A stretch of 7,523 bases of DNA from Candidatus Aenigmatarchaeota archaeon (GCA_026397455.1 JAPLUX010000088.1:1-7523); one strand, 5' to 3'. Shown: positions 1-5,786, counted from the first letter of the stretch. Numbers and translations: made by a program. Notes: a model not told the origin generated them from the letters alone.

Positions 1-37
1 TAAAGCCAGCAATTCCATTTTTTTTTTCATTTTTCAT
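1..37 (-). CDS. Start of a gene running off the left edge (partial)
   Basis: On the minus strand a purine-rich GGGGGAGAAG stretch (positions 47-38) is followed by two possible ATG codons in different frames. The ATG at 37 reads MKNEKKNGIAGF before the window ends. The ATG at 30 reads MKKKMELLAL, which looks like the start of a signal peptide or membrane protein. The spacing from the GGAG core is short for the first (3 bases) and long for the second (10 bases), so the start cannot be settled. Lying in the same direction as the two exported-protein genes upstream, it may be the next gene of that group. Only about 12 codons are visible, so no family can be named. Confidence 0.4.
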   Translation of the reverse strand, partial: MKNEKKNGIAGF

Positions 38-58
38 CTTCTCCCCCGAATATGGGAT

Positions 59-93
59 GTAGCAAAAAAATCAAAGTGCTACTTGAAAAAACT
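59..93 (-). terminator. Possible transcription terminator after the secreted-protein gene
   Basis: Read on the minus strand, the bases after the stop codon contain two T-runs, six Ts near 93-85 and seven Ts near 72-65. The second lies between the arms of an inverted repeat, GTAGCA/TGCTAC (positions 82-77 and 64-59). Archaeal termination is commonly driven by T-runs with or without a hairpin, so an end of transcription here is plausible. It could also be a weak attenuator before the gene starting near position 37. Confidence 0.4.
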
Positions 94-104
94 GTTTTCA
101 TCTT

Positions 105-1121
105 TTAGCAACTTGCACCGAATGTTATTGTCTGACTATAAGTATCTGTTGGCTGTGGACTTGGAACTGTTAACTGATAACTAACAGTTGCAGTACCGGA
201 AATACCAATAACTCCCATTGAAGTTGGTGTAGTTGTTAATGGTACTACATTTGCCCAAATAGTATCTGTCCATTGAGTCGCTCCAACTGGCATCCAGTAA
301 CCATCAAGTAAAGTGGCATACTTAGTTCCTACCCAATTGGCTCCACTTATTAATGGAGTAACTTGTACATTTCCTGTATTTGTTACTAATGTTGTAATTC
401 CACTTTGCTTTACTGCTCCTGGAACTATGCTACCAAAGTCTGGACTACCTGATGTACTTATTCCACATGTTATTGGTACACATTGCCCATTTACACAAGT
501 AGCGGTTGGATTTCCTACCGTATATGTTACCAAATCTGTTTCAAATAGATAAGTTGTTGGATTCCATGCTGTTAATGGTAAATTATTACTACCTGTCAAA
601 TCACTTGTTGGGACTATCCAAATCTTCGCACCTGTGCAGTGTGCATAACTATCCCACGTATTAACTTTGTTACAGTAGTCTGCTGGTGGAACAGCGTTCC
701 AATCGGCTGGAATTGGCAAGTTAATGCCCAAATTTGTATCAATTGGTAAAGATATTCCGTTTGTCTGTGCACCTGTAAATGTTGCAATTACTTTTCCACC
801 TATTCCAGTCCAAGTTGTAAATCTGTCTGCTGTATCTGGTTTATAAATTAATGCATAATTTCCATCAATCAAACCATGTGTTATCAAAGTTCCTTTGAAT
901 GTTGGACCTACTGTACCAAATGTCAAAGTTCCTGTTGCACCATTTGTTAAACATTGCCAAGTTGGAGTTGTAGAATCTTTTGCACATAAATTCAATATTG
1001 TTGTGGTACAATCAGACGCTGAATTACATATAATACCTGCAGTACCTGTTACTGTTGCTAAAACATTTGCTGCTAATAGTGTCATTGCTAAAACTATCGA
1101 AATTCCTAATAAAACTTTCAT
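105..1121 (-). CDS. Secreted cysteine-containing surface protein, unknown function
   Basis: A 338-residue protein with a clear Sec signal peptide: Lys2, a hydrophobic core at residues 4-19, and a likely cut near ANVLA at 19-23. There is no C-terminal membrane segment, so it is probably released or held by its neighbour. The mature part is rich in Thr, Gly, Asn and Pro, with ten cysteines (32, 38, 46, 57, 150, 162, 209, 214, 219, 338), an even number that suits disulfides. Residues 219-338 look like a separate beta-sandwich domain opening with a 'DFGSIVPGA' strand-turn and 'VTNTGN', a pattern seen in archaeal surface proteins. Its ATG touches the stop of the upstream gene with no gap, and GAGG lies just before it, so the two are probably translated together. 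No enzyme motif is visible. Export is well supported; any adhesin or envelope role is inference. Confidence 0.8.
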   Translation of the reverse strand: MKVLLGISIVLAMTLLAANVLATVTGTAGIICNSASDCTTTILNLCAKDSTTPTWQCLTNGATGTLTFGTVGPTFKGTLITHGLIDGNYALIYKPDTADRFTTWTGIGGKVIATFTGAQTNGISLPIDTNLGINLPIPADWNAVPPADYCNKVNTWDSYAHCTGAKIWIVPTSDLTGSNNLPLTAWNPTTYLFETDLVTYTVGNPTATCVNGQCVPITCGISTSGSPDFGSIVPGAVKQSGITTLVTNTGNVQVTPLISGANWVGTKYATLLDGYWMPVGATQWTDTIWANVVPLTTTPTSMGVIGISGTATVSYQLTVPSPQPTDTYSQTITFGASC

Positions 1122-1760
1122 TTATATCATCCTCATTTTTGGGTATTTACTCTCACGAGCAAGACTCACGTAAGCTGCCTTGCTATACCGCCCCTCCTCG
1201 GCGGTCTCAAGAATTAAATGAGAAGAATTCTTTTTTCTTTGAGTTGTATAGAGCATGAAAATTATCGCAAGGGCAATTACCAAAATAACAATCACATAAG
1301 AATAGTTTGAGATTGAGGCAAAGAAGCCTGTTAAAGGCGAATCCTGTTTACTGCTTGTCTTGTTTTTATCAATGGGACTTGCTATGATCGTTATGCTCTT
1401 CATTAGCTGGATGTTTATCTTGACTTGGCCTGGTTGCCCTTCTTGCAAGGCATAAAGAAATCCTGTGATGTTCTGCCCTAGATCATAATCTGTAGGCAAA
1501 GATGCTGTCACATTGACATAGACAAGTTTCTTTGGTTCCAGGCTTACGTTTTGTGGGAAGGAAAGATACTTTGCAACATCGCCTTCTGCCCTTAGGCTGA
1601 CAACAACCGTCTCATTACCATCGTTTATCAGTCCATAACGAGATGAATTGCTTCCGCCAGCAGCAACCGTAATGATTATCGGTCCTGCTACCTCTTGTAA
1701 AGCATTTACGTTTGCTGCTATCAGCAAACTTAACAGAATTCCTATAATAATTTTTTTCAT
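1122..1760 (-). CDS. Membrane-anchored surface protein with Ig-like ectodomain
   Basis: Starting at the ATG at 1760 this is 212 residues. An in-frame TTG lies nine bases upstream, but the ATG gives a classic MKK signal-peptide start. Residues 1-20 are a signal peptide ending in ANVNA. Residues 21-150 form a beta-rich ectodomain with NDGNETVVVSL and a later 'VYVNVTASLP' strand, resembling the NEW3/COG1470 class of Ig-like domains. Residues 154-172 are a membrane helix followed by QRKK, so the last 40 or so residues should be cytoplasmic. The ectodomain carries seven N-x-S/T sequons (starting at 38, 49, 71, 83, 97, 133, 152), dense for its size and compatible with archaeal N-glycosylation. It is the first gene of a tight operon with the secreted protein downstream and may anchor it at the surface; that pairing is inferred from zero spacing. 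Confidence 0.78.
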   Translation of the reverse strand: MKKIIIGILLSLLIAANVNALQEVAGPIIITVAAGGSNSSRYGLINDGNETVVVSLRAEGDVAKYLSFPQNVSLEPKKLVYVNVTASLPTDYDLGQNITGFLYALQEGQPGQVKINIQLMKSITIIASPIDKNKTSSKQDSPLTGFFASISNYSYVIVILVIALAIIFMLYTTQRKKNSSHLILETAEEGRYSKAAYVSLARESKYPKMRMI

Positions 1761-1804
1761 TATTAGCAACCCTGTAAATGTACTACCAATTAGTAATAGA
1801 ATCA

Positions 1805-1866
1805 GTTAAGCATTTAACGCTAATCATTACTAAATGATAGTAAATAATTTTCTATCTAATAGAAAA
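1805..1866. promoter_or_regulatory. Cluster of three inverted repeats upstream of the surface operon
   Basis: Three perfect short dyads occur in a row: GTTAA/TTAAC with a 4-base gap (1805-1818), ATCATT/AATGAT with a 4-base gap (1823-1838), and TTTTCTA/TAGAAAA with a 5-base gap (1848-1866). They sit 45-106 bases upstream of the membrane-protein start. Small dyads are common by chance in AT-rich DNA, but three adjacent ones make an operator region plausible. The last has the same arms as a dyad in the second regulator cassette at 6536-6552. Confidence 0.35.
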
Positions 1867-1900
1867 AAATATTATTAAACTTCCTGCTCGACTCCAAAAA

Positions 1901-1908
1901 TTTATATA
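1901..1908. promoter_or_regulatory. Orphan TATA box, possibly bidirectional
   Basis: TTTATATA at 1901-1908, in the context AAAAATTTATATATG, matches the archaeal TATA consensus on the plus strand and reads TATATAAA on the minus strand. No open frame of useful length follows on the plus strand before about 2135, so it would make either a small RNA or a long leader. On the minus strand it could serve the surface operon with a leader of roughly 120 bases that includes the dyads at 1805-1866. Apart from these motifs the 1867-2100 stretch shows no gene. Confidence 0.3.
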
Positions 1909-2011
1909 TGAAAAAATGGGAATAAGAAACCTAAAGAATCGGATAGATTAGTAGGTTGTTTGTCATAAAATAATTCGTTCAGATTAAAAACATCGAATAT
2001 TAACACTCGAA

Positions 2012-2080
2012 AGTTAACAGTTTATGTACATCAAAAGTTAACAAAAATAATAAATCTATGAATGCATTAAAGAGTTAACA
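2012..2080. promoter_or_regulatory. Three AGTTAACA boxes upstream of the VapBC-like genes
   Basis: The octamer AGTTAACA, which contains the palindrome GTTAAC, occurs three times at 2012-2019, 2036-2043 and 2073-2080. The last ends 26 bases before the TATA box of the antitoxin gene. Toxin-antitoxin operons are normally autoregulated, so these could be operator half-sites; that is inference from position only. The unequal spacing of 24 and 37 bases weakens the case. Confidence 0.3.
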
Positions 2081-2105
2081 GAACCGTATTAAAAGCAATA
2101 AAAGC

Positions 2106-2112
2106 TATATAA
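2106..2112 (+). promoter_or_regulatory. TATA box for the VapB-like gene (leaderless)
   Basis: TATATAA at 2106-2112 is centred 26 bases before the GTG at 2135. That is the usual archaeal TATA-to-transcription-start distance, so the message would begin at or next to the start codon. This supports GTG 2135 over the later in-frame ATGs at 2144 and 2180. Confidence 0.5.
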
Positions 2113-2134
2113 GTTGATATTATAATCATATAAC

Positions 2135-2374
2135 GTGAAGAATATGCAAACAAAAGAACGATTACAAGATACAGATAATATGAAAATAATAGAAAAAAGG
2201 TTTGAAGTAATAACTGTAGCTAGATTTAGGGATAAAACTAGGATTAAAAAAGCTATGAAAATACAAGATGAAATAAGAAAGAAGACCAGAGGAGTGACAG
2301 GCTTAACTGAAGAGATTAGAAAGTGGAGAGATTTAAGGCATGCTCCTAGTTCTTTATACTTCTGTCATAGGTAA
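2135..2374 (+). CDS. VapB-like antitoxin (putative)
   Basis: A 79-residue basic protein from a GTG start placed by the leaderless promoter. It shows no firm ribbon-helix-helix signature, but its position immediately upstream of a PIN-domain gene, and the archaeal VapB-like segment around 'DEIRKKTRGVTGLTEEIRKW' (residues 45-64), point to the antitoxin of a VapBC pair. Residues 68-79 are encoded in bases that overlap the toxin start by 35 bases, more than is usual. The original C-terminus may therefore have shifted as the module decayed. If functional, it would bind the toxin and its own promoter. The toxin partner is broken, so this may be an orphan antitoxin or also on the way to loss. The assignment rests mainly on context. 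Confidence 0.55.
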   Translation: MKNMQTKERLQDTDNMKIIEKRFEVITVARFRDKTRIKKAMKIQDEIRKKTRGVTGLTEEIRKWRDLRHAPSSLYFCHR

Positions 2375-2751
2375 ATGGTTCAAAGAAGAAACAAACAGTG
2401 AAATAGCATTAAAAATAAGGGAAGAATTCTATCAAGGAAAACATGAAATAGTCGTACCAGACCTAGTCTTGTATGAACTTTCTAATGCTTTAAGATACGA
2501 TAAAGAATTCAATGAAGAGTTAAATATACATCAATAGATTCTTTGATAAATATGGAACTAAATATAGTTCTTCTACCGAAGAAATCATCAAAAACGCTAT
2601 AAGTTTGGCATTAAAATACTATGTAACTGTTTATGACGCTATTTTCTTATCTTTAAGTCAGATAATAGACGCTACTTTTATAACAGCGGATGAAAAGTTA
2701 TATGAAAAAGTAAAAAAATTGAAAAATGTAAAATTTTTGAAAGATTTTTAA
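2340..2751 (+). pseudogene. vapC: VapC-type PIN-domain ribonuclease toxin, inactivated
   Basis: The first frame from ATG 2340 gives 65 residues starting MLLVLYTSVIGKWF and including 'VVPDLVLYELSNAL', the first half of a PIN domain, then stops at 2535-2537. The second half is intact in another frame from about 2524 to the TAA at 2749-2751. It includes 'VYDAIFLSLS' and 'ITADEKLYEKVKKL', which carry two later catalytic Asp residues of the family. One frameshift near 2520-2540 joins the halves at normal VapC length, about 135 residues. In VapC proteins the first strand normally reads L-D-T-S; here the Asp is Tyr6 (TAT for GAT), so the metal site is also damaged. PIN toxins cut RNA, often tRNA or rRNA, when not held by VapB. 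Two independent lesions make activity unlikely. Confidence 0.85.
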
Positions 2752-2761
2752 AAGTATTAGA

Positions 2762-2842
2762 AAAAAAGAAATCATTCCTTCTCAGCAACCTCTATCTTCT
2801 TTAAGACTTCAGTAGCAATCTCTTCCTAATGAGTAGTTATTT
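2762..2842. repeat. Direct repeat, copy A (81 bp)
   Basis: This block is nearly identical to 4590-4673 in the same orientation; by eye the pair differs by two substitutions and one 3-base indel. Read on the minus strand it looks like the tail of a gene: E-E-I-A-T-E-V-L-K-K-I-E-V-A-E-K-E then TGA, followed by a T-run. The indel keeps that frame. A TAG lies just before the first Glu in both copies, so this is a relic and not a live gene. It directly follows the minus-strand regulator gene ending at 2860 and marks the left edge of a block holding that regulator, its divergent partner and an NTase. Confidence 0.85.
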
Positions 2843-2859
2843 CCAAAATAAAATCGTCT

Positions 2860-3210
2860 TTATGACTTTACAGAAATGGGTTTCATTTGTTCCTGAGCAA
2901 TTCTTATCGCATAATGTTCTGATATGCTCGCGTCTATTTCTATCATTTTTCTCACTATCGGGTTCTCCTCGTTCAACTTATACATCTTGGATTTGCCAAC
3001 TCTTCTTGTCATACTGACTATGTTAAACTCTTCGAGTCTTTTCCATATGCCATGCAATGTAGACCAACCAACTTCTGCATTCTTCGCTATGTCCGTTTTT
3101 GAATAGTCGAATATCCTATTCTCGAGAAAGAAAGAGATAACTCTTATGAAAGGTGTATTCCCCATAGCTGAGACGAATGAAGATTGATCTGATGTAGGTC
3201 CTCTAGACAT
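2860..3210 (-). CDS. Winged-helix transcriptional regulator, cassette 1
   Basis: A 116-residue protein with an N-terminal helix (residues 12-34, 'FIRVISFFLEN'), a helix-turn-helix at about 36-62 ('YSKTDIAKNAEVGWSTLH'), a wing at 64-79 ('TRRVGKSKMYKLN') and a C-terminal helix ending in MKPISVKS. It resembles archaeal winged-helix regulators that respond to or repress adjacent genes. It is homologous to the regulator at 6208-6531: about 35 identities in 80 ungapped positions by eye, and the same MKPI-x-VK end. The start is fixed by AGGTGA five bases before the ATG. It is divergent from the small gene at 3289, and a perfect 7-bp-arm dyad lies between its TATA box and its ribosome binding site, so autorepression is likely but inferred. 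No ligand-binding domain is visible. Confidence 0.82.
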   Translation of the reverse strand: MSRGPTSDQSSFVSAMGNTPFIRVISFFLENRIFDYSKTDIAKNAEVGWSTLHGIWKRLEEFNIVSMTRRVGKSKMYKLNEENPIVRKMIEIDASISEHYAIRIAQEQMKPISVKS

Positions 3211-3220
3211 GATTTCACCT

Positions 3221-3290
3221 TACTATAATAGTATAGTACAAATATATAAAGATTAACTTTTTATACCTGAATATTCAATTTAATGAATAT
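3221..3290. promoter_or_regulatory. Divergent promoters and dyad operators, cassette 1
   Basis: On the minus strand CTTTATATAT (3251-3242) is a TATA box for the regulator, and GGTGA (3219-3215) is its ribosome binding site. Between them lies TACTATA/TATAGTA with a 4-base gap (3221-3238). On the plus strand TTTATACC (3260-3267) is centred 26 bases before the ATG at 3289, giving a leaderless message. Just after it lies ATATTCA/TGAATAT with a 6-base gap (3271-3290), covering the start. A protein bound to either dyad would block the neighbouring promoter. The cassette at 6536-6591 has the same order of parts. Confidence 0.6.
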
Positions 3291-3564
3291 GATAACTGAT
3301 GAACAGATAAAAGCATGGATCTTGAACAAGATGAGAAGTCATCGTTTCATAGGTGGTAGGCATACTGACGTGAAAAACATCAGAAAAGGCGCTCCTCAAA
3401 AATACTATGATATCATCGATAAACAATTAGAAGAACTCAGAAAGGTTGGAATGGTTGTATTCTACGTGAAGGCTGGAGCGAAACATGTATCCTTAAACCA
3501 ACACATGTTGAGAGAAATAAACGAATTTATAAGAAAAAATTATACGGAAATGATTTTCAGATGA
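3289..3564 (+). CDS. Small HT/VSLN-motif protein, cassette 1 (unknown function)
   Basis: A 91-residue basic protein paired divergently with the cassette 1 regulator. The ATG at 3289 is preferred over the one at 3283 because it aligns with the start of its paralogue at 6592 (MITDEQIK against MQTDAEIK) and sits 26 bases from the TATA box. Signatures shared with the paralogue are I-K at 7-8, 'IL-x-K', G-x-R/K-HT (residues 22-26: GGRHT), Asn30, Gly34, and a late VSLN (67-70). The alternation of helices with a C-terminal strand pair and helix would suit a small winged-helix or nucleic-acid-binding fold, but no known family can be assigned. Its partner is a DNA-binding protein, so it may be a co-regulator, antitoxin-like factor or effector; none of these is shown by the sequence. 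The NTase gene follows 35 bases downstream with its own promoter. Confidence 0.78.
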   Translation: MITDEQIKAWILNKMRSHRFIGGRHTDVKNIRKGAPQKYYDIIDKQLEELRKVGMVVFYVKAGAKHVSLNQHMLREINEFIRKNYTEMIFR

Positions 3565-3566
3565 AA

Positions 3567-3575
3567 TTTTTAAAA
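3567..3575 (+). promoter_or_regulatory. TATA box for the 307-residue NTase gene
   Basis: TTTTTAAAA (3567-3575) is centred 29 bases before the ATG at 3600, right after the stop of the small gene at 3564. There is no ribosome binding site before the ATG, which fits a leaderless or nearly leaderless transcript independent of the upstream gene. Confidence 0.4.
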
Positions 3576-3599
3576 TCCATTGTTTAGACGGTAGTTTTA

Positions 3600-4523
3600 A
3601 TGCAAAACTTTGATTCTGTTGTAAAATTAGCAAAAAAATATTCAGAAAAACTGAATAAGAAAAAGAACATCGTTTCAATCATTCAAATAGGCTCTTCTTT
3701 AAGGAAAGAAGACTTTAGGTCAAACAGTGATTTGGATCTTTTAGTTATATATGAAAATCCTGTAAAAAAGTCAATGGAATTTGATTATGGAGATGGTGTT
3801 GAAATAACTCTCATGAGATATGGCAAGGAGCAGTTTTTAAAATCGCTTGAAGAGGGGAATCCTGTTGATTTAATAGCCTTACTGTTCGGAAAGGTTTTGC
3901 ACGATAATGGTTTCTTTGCTGAAATGAAAAAGAAAAGTTTCGAACCCACTGAAAAAACAATAGAAAAATGGATTCATACAGCTACATTCAACCTTATGGA
4001 TGCTGCAACGAATTATTCACTTCCTACTTGCATTTGTTGTTACTTCAAGGCCCTTCACCATACTGCAAGGGAATTTTGTAGAGTGATAATACTTAAGGAA
4101 GAGGGAGAACTCCTAGAAGGAGATAAAGCTATTTTAGAGAAATTGAAAACCAGCCATTCGGACCTGTACCAGAAGTTCATGTTAATAATAGACGGAAGGA
4201 AAAATTATGAAAAATTTGAGCAAAAATACATAAAATATCCAAAGATAAAGGGTTCTGGACTTGGTAAATATCTCTTGGCAGCAGAGGATATCGCAATTAA
4301 AGCATTGAAAATCAGCATGGAGTTGAATGTTCCAAAAATTAATGAACTCATATCTCATCTCCAGAAAAAGTATAAGATTGACCATTATCACAGTTTTTAT
4401 ATTATACCAGAGCGAAAAGAGATGACTTTGCATCTTGTTTTAAGGGGAAACAAATCAGGGTTTTTTCGGTATAACTTGAAAAATGGAAAGTTGATAGAAG
4501 CTTATATCCCTTTTTCTGATTAA
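3600..4523 (+). CDS. Nucleotidyltransferase with long helical C-terminal region
   Basis: A 307-residue protein. The N-terminal 100 residues are a DNA polymerase beta-like NTase domain of the MNT type: G31-S32-S33, then D44-L-D46 in 'SNSDLDLLVIY', with E68 in 'VEITLM' at the place of the third carboxylate (usually Asp). 'FGKVLHDNG' (96-104) is a common continuation in these enzymes. Residues 118-240 are helical, like HEPN or kanamycin-NTase-type C-terminal bundles, with a Cys/His-rich helix (C144, C146, C147, H153, H154, C160) but no visible R-x4-6-H RNase motif. Residues 258-307 look beta-rich and are unassigned. MNT enzymes transfer nucleotides or AMP to proteins, RNA or small molecules, often as antitoxins; the target here is unknown. 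It lies inside the block bounded by the 81/84-bp direct repeats. The glutamate in place of the third aspartate could lower activity. Confidence 0.82.
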   Translation: MQNFDSVVKLAKKYSEKLNKKKNIVSIIQIGSSLRKEDFRSNSDLDLLVIYENPVKKSMEFDYGDGVEITLMRYGKEQFLKSLEEGNPVDLIALLFGKVLHDNGFFAEMKKKSFEPTEKTIEKWIHTATFNLMDAATNYSLPTCICCYFKALHHTAREFCRVIILKEEGELLEGDKAILEKLKTSHSDLYQKFMLIIDGRKNYEKFEQKYIKYPKIKGSGLGKYLLAAEDIAIKALKISMELNVPKINELISHLQKKYKIDHYHSFYIIPERKEMTLHLVLRGNKSGFFRYNLKNGKLIEAYIPFSD

Positions 4524-4561
4524 TATCAAATGATGACAGAGGTTCCAAACAAAATCTAAAA

Positions 4562-4576
4562 AGTTTCATTTAAACT
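4562..4576 (+). terminator. Weak hairpin after the 307-residue NTase gene
   Basis: AGTTT/AAACT with a 5-base loop lies 39 bases after the stop codon at 4523, between the convergent NTase genes. The stem is short and the bases after it are A-rich, not T-rich, on this strand, so termination here is only a possibility. Confidence 0.2.
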
Positions 4577-4589
4577 ATTTGAAAAAAAG

Positions 4590-4673
4590 AAAAAAGAAAT
4601 CATTCCTTCTCAGCAATCTCTACGTTCTTCTTTAAGACTTCAGTAGCAATCTCTTCCTAATGAGTAGTTATTT
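4590..4673. repeat. Direct repeat, copy B (84 bp)
   Basis: This is the second copy of the block at 2762-2842, in the same orientation. Its minus-strand reading is E-E-I-A-T-E-V-L-K-K-N-V-E-I-A-E-K-E then TGA and a T-run, one codon longer than copy A. The upstream bases shared by both copies (AAATAACTACTCATTAG on the minus strand) contain an in-frame stop, so no gene is attached. It lies between the convergent ends of the two NTase genes and marks the right edge of the 2843-4589 block. Such a pair could arise by integration next to a gene's 3' end, or by duplication of a terminator-bearing fragment. Confidence 0.85.
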
Positions 4674-4714
4674 TTAGAGATAGTCGGATGTTATTAATGT
4701 AAAAGAACGAAAAA

Positions 4715-5323
4715 TTATTTTAGAGCAAAAACTTCAATGTTTTTTGCATTCACGTTATATTTTTTAATCAGCCCTACCATTTCATCCTTGTATCTTATAG
4801 GAATCATTACACAGCTCTTTCCCGTCTTCTCTCCATTCCATTCAGCTATCAATCCTTTATATTTTTTCTCCTTACCCTTAAAACCATAAATCTTGTTAAG
4901 AAATGCCCCTCTACTTTTCCCTATTCTATCCCAATAAAATATTATTCTATGTTCTGAGCCTATAGGCTTTTCCTTTGCTTCAAACCTTCCCCATAGAACT
5001 ATTCCAGTACTCGCTATACTCCTGTGTAATTCTTTCCATTTTTTAAGTTCGCCAACTTTTACACTTATTTCATTCTCTATGTCTTGAAGTTTGAATAAAA
5101 TTGCCTCTCTACTCTTATAAAACTCTTCTATAATATTTTCAATTTCTCCTTTGAGGTTTTTCTTAGTATCTATAAAAATATCCACATCACTTTCTCGTGT
5201 TGCCTCTCCTTTTGCTACAGACCCATAAAGGATGATATTATCTATGTCTTTGATCTTATCACTTAATTTTCCGAGTAGGAATGAAACAAAACTTGAGGCA
5301 TACGCTTTCATGTTATTTTTCAA
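4715..5323 (-). CDS. Archaeal nucleotidyltransferase partnered with a HEPN-like protein
   Basis: A 202-residue protein from a TTG at 5323, chosen because GGTGG lies five bases before it. The ATG at 5311, just after the preceding small ORF, is an alternative giving 198 residues. Residues 30-55 carry the NTase motif 'LYGSVAKGEATRESDVDIFI' with G34-S35 and D46/D48. The third acidic residue is not obvious. After a helical linker comes 'STGIVLWGRF' and a basic C-terminal part ('YGFKGKEKKYKGL', 'IPIRYKDEMVGLIKKY'). This layout is familiar from archaeal NTases encoded beside small helical proteins, though no database search was possible. It overlaps the 37-residue ORF by 11 bases and is the last gene of a three-gene unit. 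A HEPN/MNT-type toxin-antitoxin or a protein- or RNA-modifying pair is the likely role, by family analogy. Confidence 0.8.
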   Translation of the reverse strand: MKNNMKAYASSFVSFLLGKLSDKIKDIDNIILYGSVAKGEATRESDVDIFIDTKKNLKGEIENIIEEFYKSREAILFKLQDIENEISVKVGELKKWKELHRSIASTGIVLWGRFEAKEKPIGSEHRIIFYWDRIGKSRGAFLNKIYGFKGKEKKYKGLIAEWNGEKTGKSCVMIPIRYKDEMVGLIKKYNVNAKNIEVFALK

Positions 5324-5426
5324 TCACACCACCAACTTCCTTTTCTATCAAATTTTTAAGCTCTAAAAATTGATTTATTTTATCTTTCAACAATTCTTCT
5401 TCATTCACAGGTGAACCATAAAACAT
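5313..5426 (-). CDS. 37-residue small ORF between HEPN-like and NTase genes
   Basis: The ATG at 5426 lies one base after the stop of the HEPN-like gene and five bases after a GAGGG ribosome binding site. The ORF ends at TAA 5315-5313, overlapping the TTG start of the NTase. The product begins MFYGSPVNEEELL and is acidic then amphipathic, like one long helix ('INQFLELKNLIEKE'). Good spacing, a strong ribosome binding site and coupling at both ends argue that it is translated. It might be a separate small subunit, or the N-terminal part of the NTase split off by a frameshift; the sequence does not decide. No known domain is seen. Confidence 0.55.
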   Translation of the reverse strand: MFYGSPVNEEELLKDKINQFLELKNLIEKEVGGVIEK

Positions 5427-5427
5427 A

Positions 5428-5760
5428 TCATCCCTCTTTTCCTCTACGCTTTTTTGCTATATTTAGAATTTCGTCCAAGTTTTTCACATCATCAGGCGAT
5501 ATTGCTATTTGATTCGAAAGTTCCTCTTTTGCATCCTTCTTTTTAAAAAAAGTATGCTTGATTCTTGAACCACTCTTCATGATTCCAAGTTTATGGAAAT
5601 ATATCTCTACTAGTTCAGAAATTCCAAGAGACAACATTATTGCTAACCTTCTCTGATGTTTTAATAGACCTCCGGGATCTTTGAGAGCGCTTTCTATCTC
5701 ATCTAAAACTTCTTTCAAGCTCTCTATGTGTTTTTCAATTCTCACTATCTCTATTTGCAA
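5428..5760 (-). CDS. HEPN-like helical protein, putative toxin partner of the NTase
   Basis: About 110 residues from a TTG at 5760; a GTG at 5745 (codon 6) is another possible start, since no ribosome binding site is seen. The protein is helical throughout, with a heptad-like opening ('IEKHIESLKEVLDEIESAL'), a central 'RRLAIMLSLGISELVEIYFHKL' region (its start is residue 37) and 'GSRIKHTFFKKKDAKEEL' (from 63), where R65 and H68 are three apart. I recall this arrangement from HEPN-superfamily proteins encoded next to archaeal NTases, but the spacing does not match the strict R-x4-6-H RNase motif, so toxin activity is uncertain. It is the first gene of a unit with the 37-residue ORF and the NTase, preceded by the 23-bp tandem repeat, which is the likely point of control. 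Confidence 0.6.
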   Translation of the reverse strand: MQIEIVRIEKHIESLKEVLDEIESALKDPGGLLKHQRRLAIMLSLGISELVEIYFHKLGIMKSGSRIKHTFFKKKDAKEELSNQIAISPDDVKNLDEILNIAKKRRGKEG

Positions 5761-5786
5761 TTTTAGGTTTGTGAGTTTATAAGTTT

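Noticed and set aside
313..1258. Plus-strand open frames opposite the two exported-protein genes
   Set aside because: They are antisense to genes with signal peptides, a membrane helix and coupled starts, and their own products show no domain or ribosome binding site.
2829..3106. Plus-strand open frames opposite regulator 1
   Set aside because: They are shadows of a well-supported winged-helix gene with a good ribosome binding site; one also runs into the direct repeat.
3493..3678. Minus-strand frame across the small-gene/NTase junction
   Set aside because: It covers a promoter and two gene ends on the other strand and has no recognisable features.
4182..4433. Minus-strand frame inside the 307-residue NTase gene
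   Set aside because: It is antisense to a clear NTase reading frame, with no promoter or domain of its own.
2762..4673. TAG readthrough (for example pyrrolysine) joining the repeat tail to an upstream frame
   Set aside because: The frame upstream of the TAG soon leaves the repeat and differs between copies, so no protein is being extended.
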